From the NCBI RefSeq assembly GCF_032229225.1, contig NZ_CP135076.1, forward strand, positions 2,771,001 to 2,835,000: DNA of 64,000 bases, in the 5' to 3' direction. Shown here piece after piece: positions 1-7,865 of the stretch. The translations under genes and the position numbers were made by a program. The notes beneath the pieces are model-generated. The model saw only the letters and a list, made by a program, of their open reading frames with translations. It ran no database searches and was not told where the DNA came from. The DNA is from Stakelama saccharophila. Its GTDB lineage: Bacteria; Pseudomonadota; Alphaproteobacteria; Sphingomonadales; Sphingomonadaceae. Positions within the stretch are counted from its first letter, which is position 1; each line of letters starts with the position of its first letter.

Positions 1-639
1 CGAGTCGGTGTCGGCGACCTCGAAATTCCAGGTCGACATCTGGCGTTCGTTTTCGAGGAAGACGTCGCCGTAACTCACGCCGGCGTCGTTGAATTTCAGG
101 TCGTATACGCTGTCGACATTCTGGATGTACATCGCCAGCCGCTCGAGCCCGTAGGTCAGTTCGCCCGCCACCGGCTTGCAGTCGAAGCCGCCCATCTGCT
201 GGAAATAGGTGAACTGGGTGACTTCCATCCCGTCGCACCAGACTTCCCAGCCCAGCCCCCATGCGCCGAGCGTGGGGCTTTCCCAGTCATCCTCGACGAA
301 GCGGATGTCGTGCCGGGTGAAATCGATGCCGATCGCCGCCAGCGAGCCGAGATAGAGGTCCTGAAGATCGGCCGGGCTCGGCTTCAGGATCACCTGATAC
401 TGGTAATAATGCTGGAGCCGGTTGGGATTTTCGCCGTAGCGGCCGTCGGTCGGGCGGCGGCAGGGCTGGACGAAGGCGGCGTTCCAGCTTTCCGGCCCCA
501 GCGCGCGCAGCGTGGTCGCGGTGTGAAAGGTGCCCGCGCCCATTTCCATGTCATAAGGCTGCAGGATCAGGCAGCCCCGCTCGCTCCAATAATCGTGGAG
601 CGTCAGGATCATGCGCTGGAAACTGGGGGGCTCGGTCAC
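1..639 (-). CDS. glyQ: Glycyl-tRNA synthetase alpha subunit, C-terminus beyond window
   Basis: Catalytic subunit of the heterotetrameric bacterial glycyl-tRNA synthetase, which charges tRNA-Gly in the cytoplasm. Reading the minus strand from a GTG at 639 gives 213 uninterrupted codons running off the left edge. Visible family landmarks are [14 protein letters not shown] near the start, then [57 protein letters not shown] and the motif [22 protein letters not shown]. The first two follow each other in the order expected of GlyQ. The GTG is preceded by an AAAGGAC-like ribosome binding site. The partner glyS would be expected further left. Identification is very secure; only the C-terminus is missing. 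It is transcribed divergently from the XRE regulator gene. Confidence 0.97.
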   Translation of the reverse strand, partial: MTEPPSFQRMILTLHDYWSERGCLILQPYDMEMGAGTFHTATTLRALGPESWNAAFVQPCRRPTDGRYGENPNRLQHYYQYQVILKPSPADLQDLYLGSLAAIGIDFTRHDIRFVEDDWESPTLGAWGLGWEVWCDGMEVTQFTYFQQMGGFDCKPVAGELTYGLERLAMYIQNVDSVYDLKFNDAGVSYGDVFLENERQMSTWNFEVADTDS

Positions 640-752
640 GAACGTCCTTTGTGGCGGTGCAATATGGCGTTCGCGGTGCCTTGCCGGATCGCCACGGGGG
701 AATCAAGCAAGCCGGGCTTTGTCAGGGTATGACGACTATTTGTCACGTTTCA

Positions 753-781
753 TTGACATAGACGCGACTCGCTGACATAAA
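753..781 (+). promoter_or_regulatory. Probable sigma70-type promoter of the XRE gene
   Basis: TTGACA (753-758), a perfect -35 hexamer, is followed after 17 bases by CATAAA (776-781), a four-of-six match to the -10. The expected start of transcription lies about 25-30 bases before the coding region. One arm of an inverted repeat lies between the two hexamers, which suits repression by a small DNA-binding protein. Confidence 0.65.
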
Positions 782-808
782 GTCATGGAAACCTGACAAC
801 GAGTCGCG
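763..808. promoter_or_regulatory. Inverted-repeat candidate operator before the XRE gene
   Basis: CGCGACTCG (763-771) is repeated perfectly inverted as CGAGTCGCG (800-808), with 28 bases between. The left arm lies inside the putative promoter and the right arm abuts the ribosome binding site of the XRE gene. TGACATA also occurs twice as a direct repeat (754-760 and 773-779). This arrangement is typical of autoregulation, but binding is an inference. Confidence 0.5.
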
Positions 809-816
809 AGGTGCTG

Positions 817-1020
817 TTGAAGAACCGGTTGAAAGTGCTGCGCGCCGAGCGTGACTGGAGCCAGGCGGAGCTTGCCGGGCGGCTCGACGTGTCGCGGCAG
901 GCGGTAAATGCGATCGAAACGGGAAAATACGATCCTTCCCTGCCGCTCGCCTTCAAGATCGGACGGCTGTTCGGACAGCGGATAGAGGAGATTTTCGATG
1001 ACGGAGCGGACCATGGCTGA
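817..1020 (+). CDS. Small XRE-family transcriptional regulator (YozG-like)
   Basis: A 67-residue protein that is essentially one Cro/C1-type helix-turn-helix. The segment SQAELAGRLDVSRQAVNAIETGKYDPSLPLAFKIGRLF is the classic HTH_3 core, and the protein ends in EEIFDDGADHG. The family usually starts MKNRLK.LRAE, which matches a TTG at 817 preceded by GAGG at 808-811. A GTG two codons upstream (811) is the alternative, with a poorer ribosome binding site. The 3' end overlaps the following membrane protein gene by 23 bases, so the two are probably translated together. It likely represses its own promoter through the inverted repeat at 763-808. Confidence 0.88.
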   Translation: MKNRLKVLRAERDWSQAELAGRLDVSRQAVNAIETGKYDPSLPLAFKIGRLFGQRIEEIFDDGADHG

Positions 1021-1453
1021 GCGCGGGCCGAACGACGGCGAACGAAGTTTTCGCGAACGCCGCAGGAGCCTTTGGAAGCTGGTCGGCATCGGCGTCGGCG
1101 GCGGATTGCTGATCGGCATGGTCGGCGGGGCGGCCGCCGCGTTCGTGGAGATACGCGGAAGCGAGCTGCCACGCTGGGCCGGCTGGCTGCTGTGGCCGGT
1201 GATCCTCGGCGGCATCTGGTGGTTCGTCGATTACAGCCGGCGCTATTTCGCCCGCGTCGACGAACTCGACGTTCAGGATAATCTGTGGGGCGGCATGATC
1301 GGCGCCTATGCCATGATCATGGGGATGCCGTGCTGGTATCTGCTCGCCAGGGCCGGCCAGGTGCCGGCGCCCACGCCCTGGGGTCTGTGGGTGCTCACCA
1401 TGGCGGCGATGTGCCTTGCCTATGGCGCTCGCAAATGGCGCGCGATGCGCTGA
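998..1453 (+). CDS. Hypothetical multi-pass membrane protein coupled to XRE regulator
   Basis: A 151-residue protein that I do not recognise as a named family. A charged, arginine-rich N-terminus (about residues 1-25) is followed by four likely membrane segments: a glycine-rich one (about 28-48), one at about 60-76 (WAGWLLWPVILGGIWWFV), one at about 97-117 (GGMIGAYAMIMGMPCWYLL) and one at about 126-145. Small XRE regulators are often paired with small membrane proteins of unknown role, and the 23-base overlap suggests a functional unit here. A second in-frame ATG at 1013 (MAERG) is a possible alternative start. Only the topology is supported; the function is not known. Confidence 0.75.
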   Translation: MTERTMAERGPNDGERSFRERRRSLWKLVGIGVGGGLLIGMVGGAAAAFVEIRGSELPRWAGWLLWPVILGGIWWFVDYSRRYFARVDELDVQDNLWGGMIGAYAMIMGMPCWYLLARAGQVPAPTPWGLWVLTMAAMCLAYGARKWRAMR

Positions 1454-1489
1454 CCCCCCTTTTCTCTATCAAGGACAGGAACGACCGAC

Positions 1490-2404
1490 ATGATGATCTG
1501 CAAATTGCTGAGCGGTGCGGCGCTCGCCGCTTTCGCACTCGCCGCGCCGGCGGCCGCGCAAACCGCCGATGCGGCCCCCGCCGCCGCCACGACCCGGGAC
1601 GCCGACCCGGCGCTGTGGGTGGTGAAGGACGACGACACGACCATCTATCTGTTCGGCACGGTGCATGTGCTGAAGCCGGGACTGTCCTGGTTCGACGACG
1701 CGGTGAAGCAGGCGTTCGACGCCTCCGACGAGCTGGTGCTGGAAATCCGCCAGCCCGACGGCAAGGCGATGCAGAAGCTGATGCTGCAATACGGCCTGGA
1801 CCCGGAACAGGCGCCGCTCAGCGAGACGCTGCCGGAGGGCCTGGGCGCCAGATATCTGAAGGCGATGGCCGGTATCGGTATTCCGCAGGCCGCCGCCGAC
1901 CGGTTCGAGCCGTGGTTCGCGGCCACGCTGCTGTCGGTCGCGCCGCTGCAGAAGCTGGGCTACGACCCCGTCAACGGTCCCGAGGCGGTGCTGACGGCCG
2001 CGGCCGAGGCGGCGAAGAAGAAGCTGGGCGCGCTGGAGACGCCGGAACAGCAGCTCGGCTATCTCGACAGCCTGTCGGACGAAGCGCAGATCGCGTTCCT
2101 GACTAGCACGCTGGAAGACATGGACGAGGCGCAGGCGATGATGGACGCCATGGTCGACCGCTGGTCGTCGGGCGATCCGCAAGCGCTGGGCAAGCTGTTG
2201 AACGACGAACTGACCGATTCGCCCGAATTGCAGAAGATCCTGCTCACCGATCGCAACGCCAACTGGGCGGACTGGATCGACACCCGGCTCGACACGCCGG
2301 GCACCGTGTTCGTCGCGGTGGGTGCGGGACATCTCGCCGGCGAGGGCAGCGTGCAGGAACAGCTCGCCGCGCACGACCTGATCGCCGCGCGCATCGATTA
2401 TTGA
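1490..2404 (+). CDS. TraB/GumN family exported protein
   Basis: A 304-residue protein with a cleavable signal peptide (about residues 1-23, ending in AAPAAAQ) and a TraB/GumN domain (PF01963). Family signatures are YLFGTVHVLKPG near residue 50 and the C-terminal VAVGAGHLAGEGSVQEQL. The GTxH and GAGH motifs are thought to form a metal-dependent, Tiki-like protease site; whether that holds for this bacterial branch is not established. A good ribosome binding site, AAGGACAGG, lies at 1471-1479. The stop codon overlaps the start of a second family member, so the pair is probably a recent or maintained tandem duplication. Expected location is the periplasm. Confidence 0.88.
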   Translation: MMICKLLSGAALAAFALAAPAAAQTADAAPAAATTRDADPALWVVKDDDTTIYLFGTVHVLKPGLSWFDDAVKQAFDASDELVLEIRQPDGKAMQKLMLQYGLDPEQAPLSETLPEGLGARYLKAMAGIGIPQAAADRFEPWFAATLLSVAPLQKLGYDPVNGPEAVLTAAAEAAKKKLGALETPEQQLGYLDSLSDEAQIAFLTSTLEDMDEAQAMMDAMVDRWSSGDPQALGKLLNDELTDSPELQKILLTDRNANWADWIDTRLDTPGTVFVAVGAGHLAGEGSVQEQLAAHDLIAARIDY

Positions 2405-3303
2405 TGGTGCACGCCGGCATCGGGCGATGGCTGCTGGGGCTGATCGCATGCGTCGGGGCGCTGGCGTTGAGCGCCTGCGACCGGCCCCAGCCACAGCGCC
2501 AGGCGACGCCGGCGCTGTGGCTGGCATCGGACGGCGATACCCGGATATGGCTGTTCGGCACCATCCACCTGTTGCCGCCGGGCGTGGCGTGGCGAACGCC
2601 GGCCGTTCGCGATGCGATCGCCGAGGCCGACACGCTGCTGACGGAAATCCCGCCCGCCGATCCGGAGGACCGCGCCGGCACCTTTCTGCGCATGGCGCGG
2701 GCGGAGGATTTACCGCCCATCGCGGAGCGGCTGCCCGGTGTCGATCCCGCGCTGCTGGACCGCGCCGTCTCTGCCGCCGGGACCGACCGCGCGGCGCTGT
2801 CGCGCATGAAGAGCTGGGCCGCCGCGCTCGTCATCGCGACCGGCGCGGGCAAGGACAGCGGCGCCACCGTTGCGGACGGGGCGGAGGCGGTGCTGACCCG
2901 CGCCTTCGCCCGTGCCGGCAAGCGGCACGAGGCGCTGGAAACGCTGGCGGGGCAGTTCGCCATCTTCGATTCGCTGCCCGAGACGGCGCAGCGCAGCCTG
3001 CTCGCCGAAAGCGTGCGGGCGGCGGCATCCGGCCGGGCGGACTATGCCCGCACGCTGGATGCCTGGGCCTCGGGCGATCCGGCGCGGATCGAAGCCGCGT
3101 TCCGGCCGCTGCTCGCCGATTCACCCGCACTCGAACAGGCGTTGCTGATCGACCGGAATGCACGCTGGACCGCCGAGATCGCGCGGCGCATGAAGCAGCC
3201 GGGCGCGGTGCTCGTCGCCGTCGGCGCGGGTCATCTGGCGGGGCCGGATTCGGTGCCGGCGATGTTGCGGCGCCGGGGAATCCGAGTCGTCCGGGTGAAC
3301 TGA
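2404..3303 (+). CDS. TraB/GumN family lipoprotein (tandem paralogue)
   Basis: A 299-residue paralogue of the preceding gene, starting in a TGATG overlap. The N-terminus has a signal sequence ending in the lipobox LSAC, so cysteine 22 is probably lipidated and the protein anchored to a membrane, unlike its soluble neighbour. The domain signatures are retained: WLFGTIHLLPPG and AVGAGHLAGPDSVPAMLRRRG. A TTG one codon upstream (2401) is also possible but less attractive. The two genes differ enough to be old duplicates. Role and substrate are unknown; a protease or a cell-envelope function is the family-level guess. Confidence 0.87.
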   Translation: MVHAGIGRWLLGLIACVGALALSACDRPQPQRQATPALWLASDGDTRIWLFGTIHLLPPGVAWRTPAVRDAIAEADTLLTEIPPADPEDRAGTFLRMARAEDLPPIAERLPGVDPALLDRAVSAAGTDRAALSRMKSWAAALVIATGAGKDSGATVADGAEAVLTRAFARAGKRHEALETLAGQFAIFDSLPETAQRSLLAESVRAAASGRADYARTLDAWASGDPARIEAAFRPLLADSPALEQALLIDRNARWTAEIARRMKQPGAVLVAVGAGHLAGPDSVPAMLRRRGIRVVRVN

Positions 3304-3345
3304 CGATCGCTGTCGCGCCCCGCACGCGCTCGAAGACCGCGACGC

Positions 3346-3996
3346 TTAACCCTCTTGCACCTCGGCAGTGGAATAGGGGCGCAACGTCGTCCAGCCCAGA
3401 GCCGAATAGAGCGCGTGGCCGGCATGACTGGCGACCAGCACGGGGACTGCCGGCGAACGCCGCATGGCGCCGAGCGCCGCCATCACCGCCCTGCCCAGCC
3501 CGCGCCGACGGTGGCCTTCTTCCGTGACGATGCGATCATAGGCGAATACGCCGCCATGCTCCGCTGCATGGCCGGACGCCGCGAGGGCGCCGTCAGGGGC
3601 GAGGATTCGGACATGGCTGACCGCGCCTCGCGCCTCCCGGTCGAGCGCATAGCCCCGCGGGATCGCGACGGGTAGCGCCGGCGCCCCGCTGCCCACCATG
3701 AAATAGCCGGTCGCCTCGACCCGCCAACGCGGCGGCAGCAGGCGCTTCAGGGCCGCCACGTCTCCGCAAAGCTTGAGGAAGATGCGCGGCCGGTCGATCG
3801 CTTCGCCCAGCGCCATCAGCCCCGCATCCGGCGCGGCGAAGAAATAGCGGCAATGCTCCCTGTCCGAACCCGTATCCACCCGCCAGCCGCCATGGTCCGC
3901 GACAGGCGCCGGCACGCCGCGCGACAGGGAGCGGGCCGCCACCCATGCGCGGAACAGCTCCGGGTCCACGCCGAGGATATCCGCACGATCGCCCAT
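3346..3996 (-). CDS. GNAT family N-acetyltransferase
   Basis: A 216-residue protein with a C-terminal GNAT acetyl-CoA binding fold. The diagnostic segment is VFAYDRIVTEEGHRRRGLGRAVMAALGAM, with the R/Q-x-x-G-x-G/A loop as RRRGLG, followed by VLVASHAGHALYSALGW, a typical beta-strand and tail of the fold. The N-terminal half (about residues 1-110) is a variable extension. The open frame extends to 4074, but the upstream residues are low-complexity and would run into the probable rplY promoter, so ATG 3996 (MGDRADILG) is preferred. The substrate cannot be predicted. It is convergent with the TraB pair and divergent from rplY. Confidence 0.85.
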   Translation of the reverse strand: MGDRADILGVDPELFRAWVAARSLSRGVPAPVADHGGWRVDTGSDREHCRYFFAAPDAGLMALGEAIDRPRIFLKLCGDVAALKRLLPPRWRVEATGYFMVGSGAPALPVAIPRGYALDREARGAVSHVRILAPDGALAASGHAAEHGGVFAYDRIVTEEGHRRRGLGRAVMAALGAMRRSPAVPVLVASHAGHALYSALGWTTLRPYSTAEVQEG

Positions 3997-4054
3997 CGCG
4001 CCCGCATAGCAGCCGGAGCGACGCGGGCAAGCGCCCCGGCCGCCGCACCCGCCC

Positions 4055-4083
4055 TTGCCATTCGGCCGCATCACGCCTATAGG
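4055..4083 (+). promoter_or_regulatory. Probable promoter of rplY operon
   Basis: TTGCCA (4055-4060) and TATAGG (4078-4083) are separated by exactly 17 bases and lie about 85 bases before rplY. This is one of the best sigma70-like pairs in the window. It also argues against the longest possible start of the divergent GNAT gene. Confidence 0.6.
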
Positions 4084-4167
4084 CGCGCGCTTGCCGATCC
4101 GTGATCATCCCTGGAGGCGCGGATGCGGCAGCAGTTACAGCAACACTAGCGCAACAGGAAAACGCCC

Positions 4168-4851
4168 ATGAGCGATCAGATCAAGCTTATGGCCGAGACG
4201 CGCGACCGGGTTGGCAAGGGAGCCTCCCGCGCACTGCGTCGCAACGGCCGTACACCTGCGGTTCTTTACGGCAACAAGAAGGAGCCGCTGCCCATCCATG
4301 TCGAGGAGCGCGAGCTTATCCGGCAGCTCAACACCGGTCATTTGATGAACTCGATCGTCATGATCGACACCGGTGACGGCAAGCCGGTCCGCACGCTGCC
4401 GAAGGACGTGGCGCTCGACCCCGTGACCGATTTTCCGGTCCATGTCGATTTCCTGCGCATCGACGAACATGCCAAGGTGCATGTCGAAATTCCGGTCGTC
4501 TTCACCAATGAAGAAGAAGCCCCCGGCATCAAGCGCGGCGGCGTGCTCAACATCGTCCGCCACGAGCTGGAACTGGTGGTCGACGCGGCGCGGATCCCCG
4601 ACGAGGTCGAAATCTCGCTGAAGGGTCTCGAGGTTGGCGATTCGGTCCATATCAGCCATGTAAAGCTGCCCGAGGGCGCGGAATCGGCGATCACCGACCG
4701 CGATTTCACCATCGCCACCGTCGTGGCTCCGTCGGCGCTCAAGTCGAGCGAGGACGAGGAAGCCGCGGCCGAGGAGGCAGGTGCGACCGAAGTCACCAAG
4801 CAGGAGGACGAGGCCGTCCTCGACAAGACCGAAGGCGACGAGGAGGCGTAA
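4168..4851 (+). CDS. rplY: 50S ribosomal protein L25 (Ctc type)
   Basis: A 227-residue, two-domain L25 that binds 5S rRNA. The N-terminal 5S-binding domain (about 1-95) has [24 protein letters not shown], and the C-terminal beta domain (about 100-190) contains [24 protein letters not shown]. The last 40 residues are an acidic tail rich in glutamate and alanine, common in alphaproteobacterial L25. ATG 4168 follows an AGGAAAA ribosome binding site. It heads a likely operon with a small secreted protein (6 bases downstream) and pth; rplY-pth adjacency is widely conserved. Confidence 0.97.
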   Translation: MSDQIKLMAETRDRVGKGASRALRRNGRTPAVLYGNKKEPLPIHVEERELIRQLNTGHLMNSIVMIDTGDGKPVRTLPKDVALDPVTDFPVHVDFLRIDEHAKVHVEIPVVFTNEEEAPGIKRGGVLNIVRHELELVVDAARIPDEVEISLKGLEVGDSVHISHVKLPEGAESAITDRDFTIATVVAPSALKSSEDEEAAAEEAGATEVTKQEDEAVLDKTEGDEEA

Positions 4852-4857
4852 GCCTTC

Positions 4858-5331
4858 ATGGCCTTTCGCCTGCTCCGCATGATCGGACAAGGGGGTGCGG
4901 CCCTGGCCGCGGTCGGTATCGCGACCGCGCCGCTGGCGGCCCGCCCCCTGCCCGACGAAGATGCGCCTGCCGTGGCCGACGCCGACGACGATGCGCTATG
5001 CTTCGTCAGCGGCGCCTATATCGGCATGCTGCTGCAGGCCAGGGCCGACGACATGAAGCGGGAGCAGCGCGAGCGCATGGAGCTGCTCCGCTTCGCTCTT
5101 CCGTTTTACGCGGCGCGCCTGAACGCGCGGTTCGACGACGACGCCGCGCTGGAGGACATGCTGACCACCGCGCGGAAAGCGTTCGAGGCGACGGACGACC
5201 GGGACAAGGTCGCGGTCGATTGCTATCACGCCTACAAGGCCGCGATGACACGGGTCGCCGGCGCGCTGTCCGACAATGTCGCAGGCGCCGATTCCCCCGC
5301 CGACGACACCGAGGCGCCCCAGGGGCGCTGA
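4858..5331 (+). CDS. Hypothetical secreted protein between rplY and pth
   Basis: A 157-residue protein with no family I recognise. Residues 1 to about 29 form a signal peptide (hydrophobic core ALAAVGIATAPLAA). The mature part is acidic, contains two cysteines (CFVSGAYIGMLLQAR and VDCYHAYKAAM) that could pair in the periplasm, and is predicted to be mostly helical. It sits only 6 bases after rplY and 24 bases before pth, so it is almost certainly co-transcribed with translation genes even though it is exported. The function is unknown. Confidence 0.8.
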   Translation: MAFRLLRMIGQGGAALAAVGIATAPLAARPLPDEDAPAVADADDDALCFVSGAYIGMLLQARADDMKREQRERMELLRFALPFYAARLNARFDDDAALEDMLTTARKAFEATDDRDKVAVDCYHAYKAAMTRVAGALSDNVAGADSPADDTEAPQGR

Positions 5332-5355
5332 TCGCCACCAGAGAGAGGCGCACAC

Positions 5356-5931
5356 ATGCAGCTTTGGGCAGGCCTCGGCAATCCCGGTCCGCGCCATGCG
5401 ATGCAGCGGCACAATGTCGGCTTCATGGCGGCGGACGCCATCGCCGAGATACACGATTTTCCCGCGCCGAAGCAGCAGTTCCAGGGCTGGGTCCAGGAAG
5501 GCCGGATCGGCGGCGAGAAAATCGTCCTGCTGAAACCCGCCACCTTCATGAACGAAAGCGGCCGCTCGATCGGCGCGGCGATGCGCTTCTACAAGCTGGA
5601 GCCGGACGACGTCACCGTCTTTCACGACGAACTCGATCTCGCGCCGTTCAAGGTGAAGGTGAAGACCGGCGGCGGCAATGCCGGTCATAACGGCCTGCGC
5701 TCCACCCAGGCGCATATCGGCGCCGATTTCCGCCGGGTACGCCTGGGCATCGGCCATCCCGGCCACAAGGAGCGGGTCCACGGCTATGTCCTGGGCAATT
5801 ACGCCAAGGCGGAGATCGAGGATCTGTCCGACATGCTGGGCGCGGTCGCGGCGGAAGCCGGCTGGCTGGCGAACGGCGACGACGCGCGCTTCATGAACGA
5901 GGTGGCGCTCAGGATGCAGCCGGCGGGGTAG
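5356..5931 (+). CDS. pth: Peptidyl-tRNA hydrolase
   Basis: A 191-residue enzyme that releases tRNA from prematurely dropped peptidyl-tRNA. It opens with the family start MQLWAGLGNPGPRHAMQRHNVGFM, carrying the N-terminal asparagine and the catalytic histidine (H20) in RHNVGF. Further conserved blocks are KPATFMNESGRSI, VFHDELDLAPFKVKVKTGGGNAGHNGLRST and RVRLGIGHP. Length is typical. An AGAGAGG ribosome binding site lies close upstream. It is the last gene of the rplY operon; a long repeat-rich gap follows. Confidence 0.98.
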   Translation: MQLWAGLGNPGPRHAMQRHNVGFMAADAIAEIHDFPAPKQQFQGWVQEGRIGGEKIVLLKPATFMNESGRSIGAAMRFYKLEPDDVTVFHDELDLAPFKVKVKTGGGNAGHNGLRSTQAHIGADFRRVRLGIGHPGHKERVHGYVLGNYAKAEIEDLSDMLGAVAAEAGWLANGDDARFMNEVALRMQPAG

Positions 5932-6070
5932 GTCGCTGGCGCGCCGGGCGGGAACGCTGGCGGCGACGTTCGGACGAAATCGACGCATGGCGCCCGGTGC
6001 CGTGGGAAGGTTCGGAGCAAACGCCCAGGGTCGTTCCGACGTTGATCGAGGCGACGGTAATCCTTCCCTG

Positions 6071-6229
6071 CAAGGATGCCTCTGCGAAACCCATTCTCGT
6101 CTCCCCGGCGGAGGCCGGGTCCACCGAGCCGCTTAGCTTAAGCGTTTGATATTGCGGCCAAGTGGATGCTGAAACAAGTTCAGCATGACGAAAGAGGCTT
6201 CCGTTTCGCGCCTCTTGCAGAAGTCCCCT
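6071..6229. repeat. Dispersed 159-bp intergenic repeat, copy 1
   Basis: This segment matches 63283-63441 in the same orientation at 152 of 159 positions without gaps. It is flanked by a perfect 11-base direct repeat, CCCTGCAAGGA, at 6066-6076 and 6226-6236. On the minus strand it yields a spurious peptide containing MLNLFQHP, a string I associate with untranslated repeats in sphingomonad genomes. The preceding 5932-6070 holds no gene I can support. Confidence 0.85.
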
Positions 6230-6230
6230 G

Positions 6231-6354
6231 CAAGGAGAGGTGGCAGTCCGAAGGACTGACGGAGGGGTGTCCCCGCCGGCCGGAATACCCCTCCACCGCG
6301 CTGCGCGCGGTCCCCCTCCCCCTCCGGGGGAGGATCTGTCGGCAGATTGCCTCG
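6231..6354. repeat. Paired hairpin (BIME-like) repeat after pth
   Basis: This is a mosaic of perfect hairpins in a GGAGGGG...CCCCTCC frame: CAGTCC/GGACTG around a GAA loop (6244-6258), ACCGCGC/GCGCGGT around TGC (6295-6311) and CCTCCCCC/GGGGGAGG around TCC (6315-6333). The same frame with other stem sequences occurs at 14954-15112. It ends just short of the transaldolase stop codon and may help terminate transcripts arriving from both sides. Confidence 0.75.
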
Positions 6355-6371
6355 GCTGCGATCGGAGCGCC

Positions 6372-7025
6372 TCAACCGATGGTCTGGCCGGTCTTCTGCC
6401 AGTCGGCGAGAAAGCCTTCGATCCCCTTGTCGGTCAGCGGGTGGTTGACGAGCTGGCGGATCACCTTGGGCGGGGCGGTCATCACGTCGGCGCCGATCCG
6501 CGCGCTTTCCAGCACATGGACGGGGTGGCGGACGCTCGCGACCAGGATTTCGGTCTGAAAGTCGTAATTGTCATAGATCAGCCGGATGTCGGATATAAGC
6601 TGCATCCCGTCGAAGCCGATATCGTCGTGCCGGCCGACGAAAGGCGAGATGAAGCTGGCCCCCGCCTTCGCCGCGAGCAGCGCCTGGTTCGCCGAAAAGC
6701 ACAGGGTGACGTTCACCATCGTGCCGTCATCGGTCAGCGCCTTGCACGTCTTCAGCCCGTCGATCGTCAGCGGCACCTTGATCGCGACATTGTCGGCGAT
6801 CTTCCGCAGCACCTCGGCTTCCTTCATCATCGTTTCGTGATCGAGCGCGACGACCTCGGCCGAAACCGGCCCCGGCGTAATCCCGCAAATCTCCTCGACG
6901 ACCTCGAGGAATTTGCGGCCCGACTTGTGGATCAGGGAAGGATTGGTGGTGACGCCGTCGACCAGCCCGGATTCCGCCAGCTCGCGGATTTCGGCGGTGT
7001 CGGCGGTATCTACGAAGAATTTCAT
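6372..7025 (-). CDS. fsa: Fructose-6-phosphate aldolase-like transaldolase
   Basis: A 217-residue short-form transaldolase of the FSA/TalC subfamily; length and sequence match these single-domain enzymes rather than the roughly 320-residue classical transaldolase. It begins [15 protein letters not shown], has the signature GVTTNPSLI near residue 24, and the Schiff-base lysine is K83 in [20 protein letters not shown]-type and [10 protein letters not shown] blocks follow. The open frame extends to 7064, but the family start is ATG 7025. The enzyme moves a dihydroxyacetone unit or cleaves fructose 6-phosphate; which reaction dominates cannot be read from sequence. It is divergent from a DUF2490 gene across a 123-base gap with a perfect palindrome. 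Confidence 0.93.
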   Translation of the reverse strand: MKFFVDTADTAEIRELAESGLVDGVTTNPSLIHKSGRKFLEVVEEICGITPGPVSAEVVALDHETMMKEAEVLRKIADNVAIKVPLTIDGLKTCKALTDDGTMVNVTLCFSANQALLAAKAGASFISPFVGRHDDIGFDGMQLISDIRLIYDNYDFQTEILVASVRHPVHVLESARIGADVMTAPPKVIRQLVNHPLTDKGIEGFLADWQKTGQTIG

Positions 7026-7053
7026 TGCAGACCTCGATCGGTGATTATGACAG

Positions 7054-7066
7054 TCTTGTAACAAGA
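7054..7066. promoter_or_regulatory. Palindrome in divergent fsa/DUF2490 promoter region
   Basis: TCTTGTAACAAGA is a perfect 13-base palindrome about one central base. On the minus strand a CATAAT hexamer, a five-of-six -10 match, lies a few bases downstream toward fsa. A regulator site is plausible; the regulator is unknown. Confidence 0.35.
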
Positions 7067-7148
7067 TGCTAGGGCGCGGCGAATCGGAACCCGCCCCCTA
7101 TAGCTGGACATGCCGACAGAAACAGCGGACCGAACGAAAGAGAGTCGC

Positions 7149-7826
7149 GTGCGCATACTCCTCATCGCCCTTGTCGCCACCACATCGGCGATCGCCGACG
7201 CGGCGCACGCGCAGGTGAAGGACGAACAGGCGTGGTTCACCGTTGCTGCGTCCGGCAAGGTCGATGACCATGTCGTTCTCAGCCTGGAGGCGCTGGGTCG
7301 CTTCGGCGACGCCGCAGCCGGCCTGTACGAGGCCGAGTTCGGCGGCTTCATCGGCTATCGGCTCGACAATGGCGTGGAGTTCGGTTTCGGCTATGTCAAC
7401 GTGCCCGGCTATTCCCATGGCGATCGCACCCGGGTCGAGAACCGGCTGCGACAGCAGGTGAGTTTCCCGCTGGGATCGCTGGGCGCGGCAAAGCTGTCAG
7501 GCCGCGTGCGGCTGGAGGAGCGGTTCCGCAACACCGGCGCCGACACCGGCTTTCGCCTGCGCCCGCAGGTGAAGGCGGCACTGCCGCTGGGCGACGGCGG
7601 CGTTTCGCTGTTCGCCGGGCATGAGAGCTTTCTGGAACTGAACGACACCGACTGGGGCCAGGATGACGGCTATGCCCGCATGCGCAACACGATCGGCGTG
7701 AAGGTGCCGCTGTTCGGCGCGGTGTCGGGCTCGGTCGCTTATCTGAACCAGCTCGATTTCGGCCGCGGCGGCGAACGCGACCGGATGGCGCACATCGCCG
7801 ATATCGGCTTGTCCCTCGGTTTCTGA
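7149..7826 (+). CDS. DUF2490 family exported protein, probable outer-membrane beta-barrel
   Basis: A 225-residue protein with a signal peptide (about 1-22, ending in AAHAQ) and a DUF2490 body made of alternating amphipathic strands, for example EFGGFIGYRLDNGVEFGFGY and RLSGRVRLEERFR-like segments. It ends ADIGLSLGF; a terminal phenylalanine is typical of outer-membrane barrels. An open frame begins at 7110, but GTG 7149 sits just after an AAAGAGAG ribosome binding site (about 7137-7144) and directly starts the signal peptide, so it is chosen. The function of DUF2490 proteins is not established. Confidence 0.83.
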   Translation: MRILLIALVATTSAIADAAHAQVKDEQAWFTVAASGKVDDHVVLSLEALGRFGDAAAGLYEAEFGGFIGYRLDNGVEFGFGYVNVPGYSHGDRTRVENRLRQQVSFPLGSLGAAKLSGRVRLEERFRNTGADTGFRLRPQVKAALPLGDGGVSLFAGHESFLELNDTDWGQDDGYARMRNTIGVKVPLFGAVSGSVAYLNQLDFGRGGERDRMAHIADIGLSLGF

Positions 7827-7865
7827 AGGGTCGCGCCCGCCCGCGAAATCGCTAGATAGGGGCGC

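Noticed and set aside
5909-6124. 71-residue minus-strand ORF after pth
   Set aside because: No signature or ribosome binding site, and it overlaps the repeat region.
6133-6375. 80-residue minus-strand ORF containing MLNLFQHP (also 63345-63722)
   Set aside because: It is encoded by the 159-bp dispersed repeat and differs outside it; a repeat-derived spurious frame rather than a protein family.
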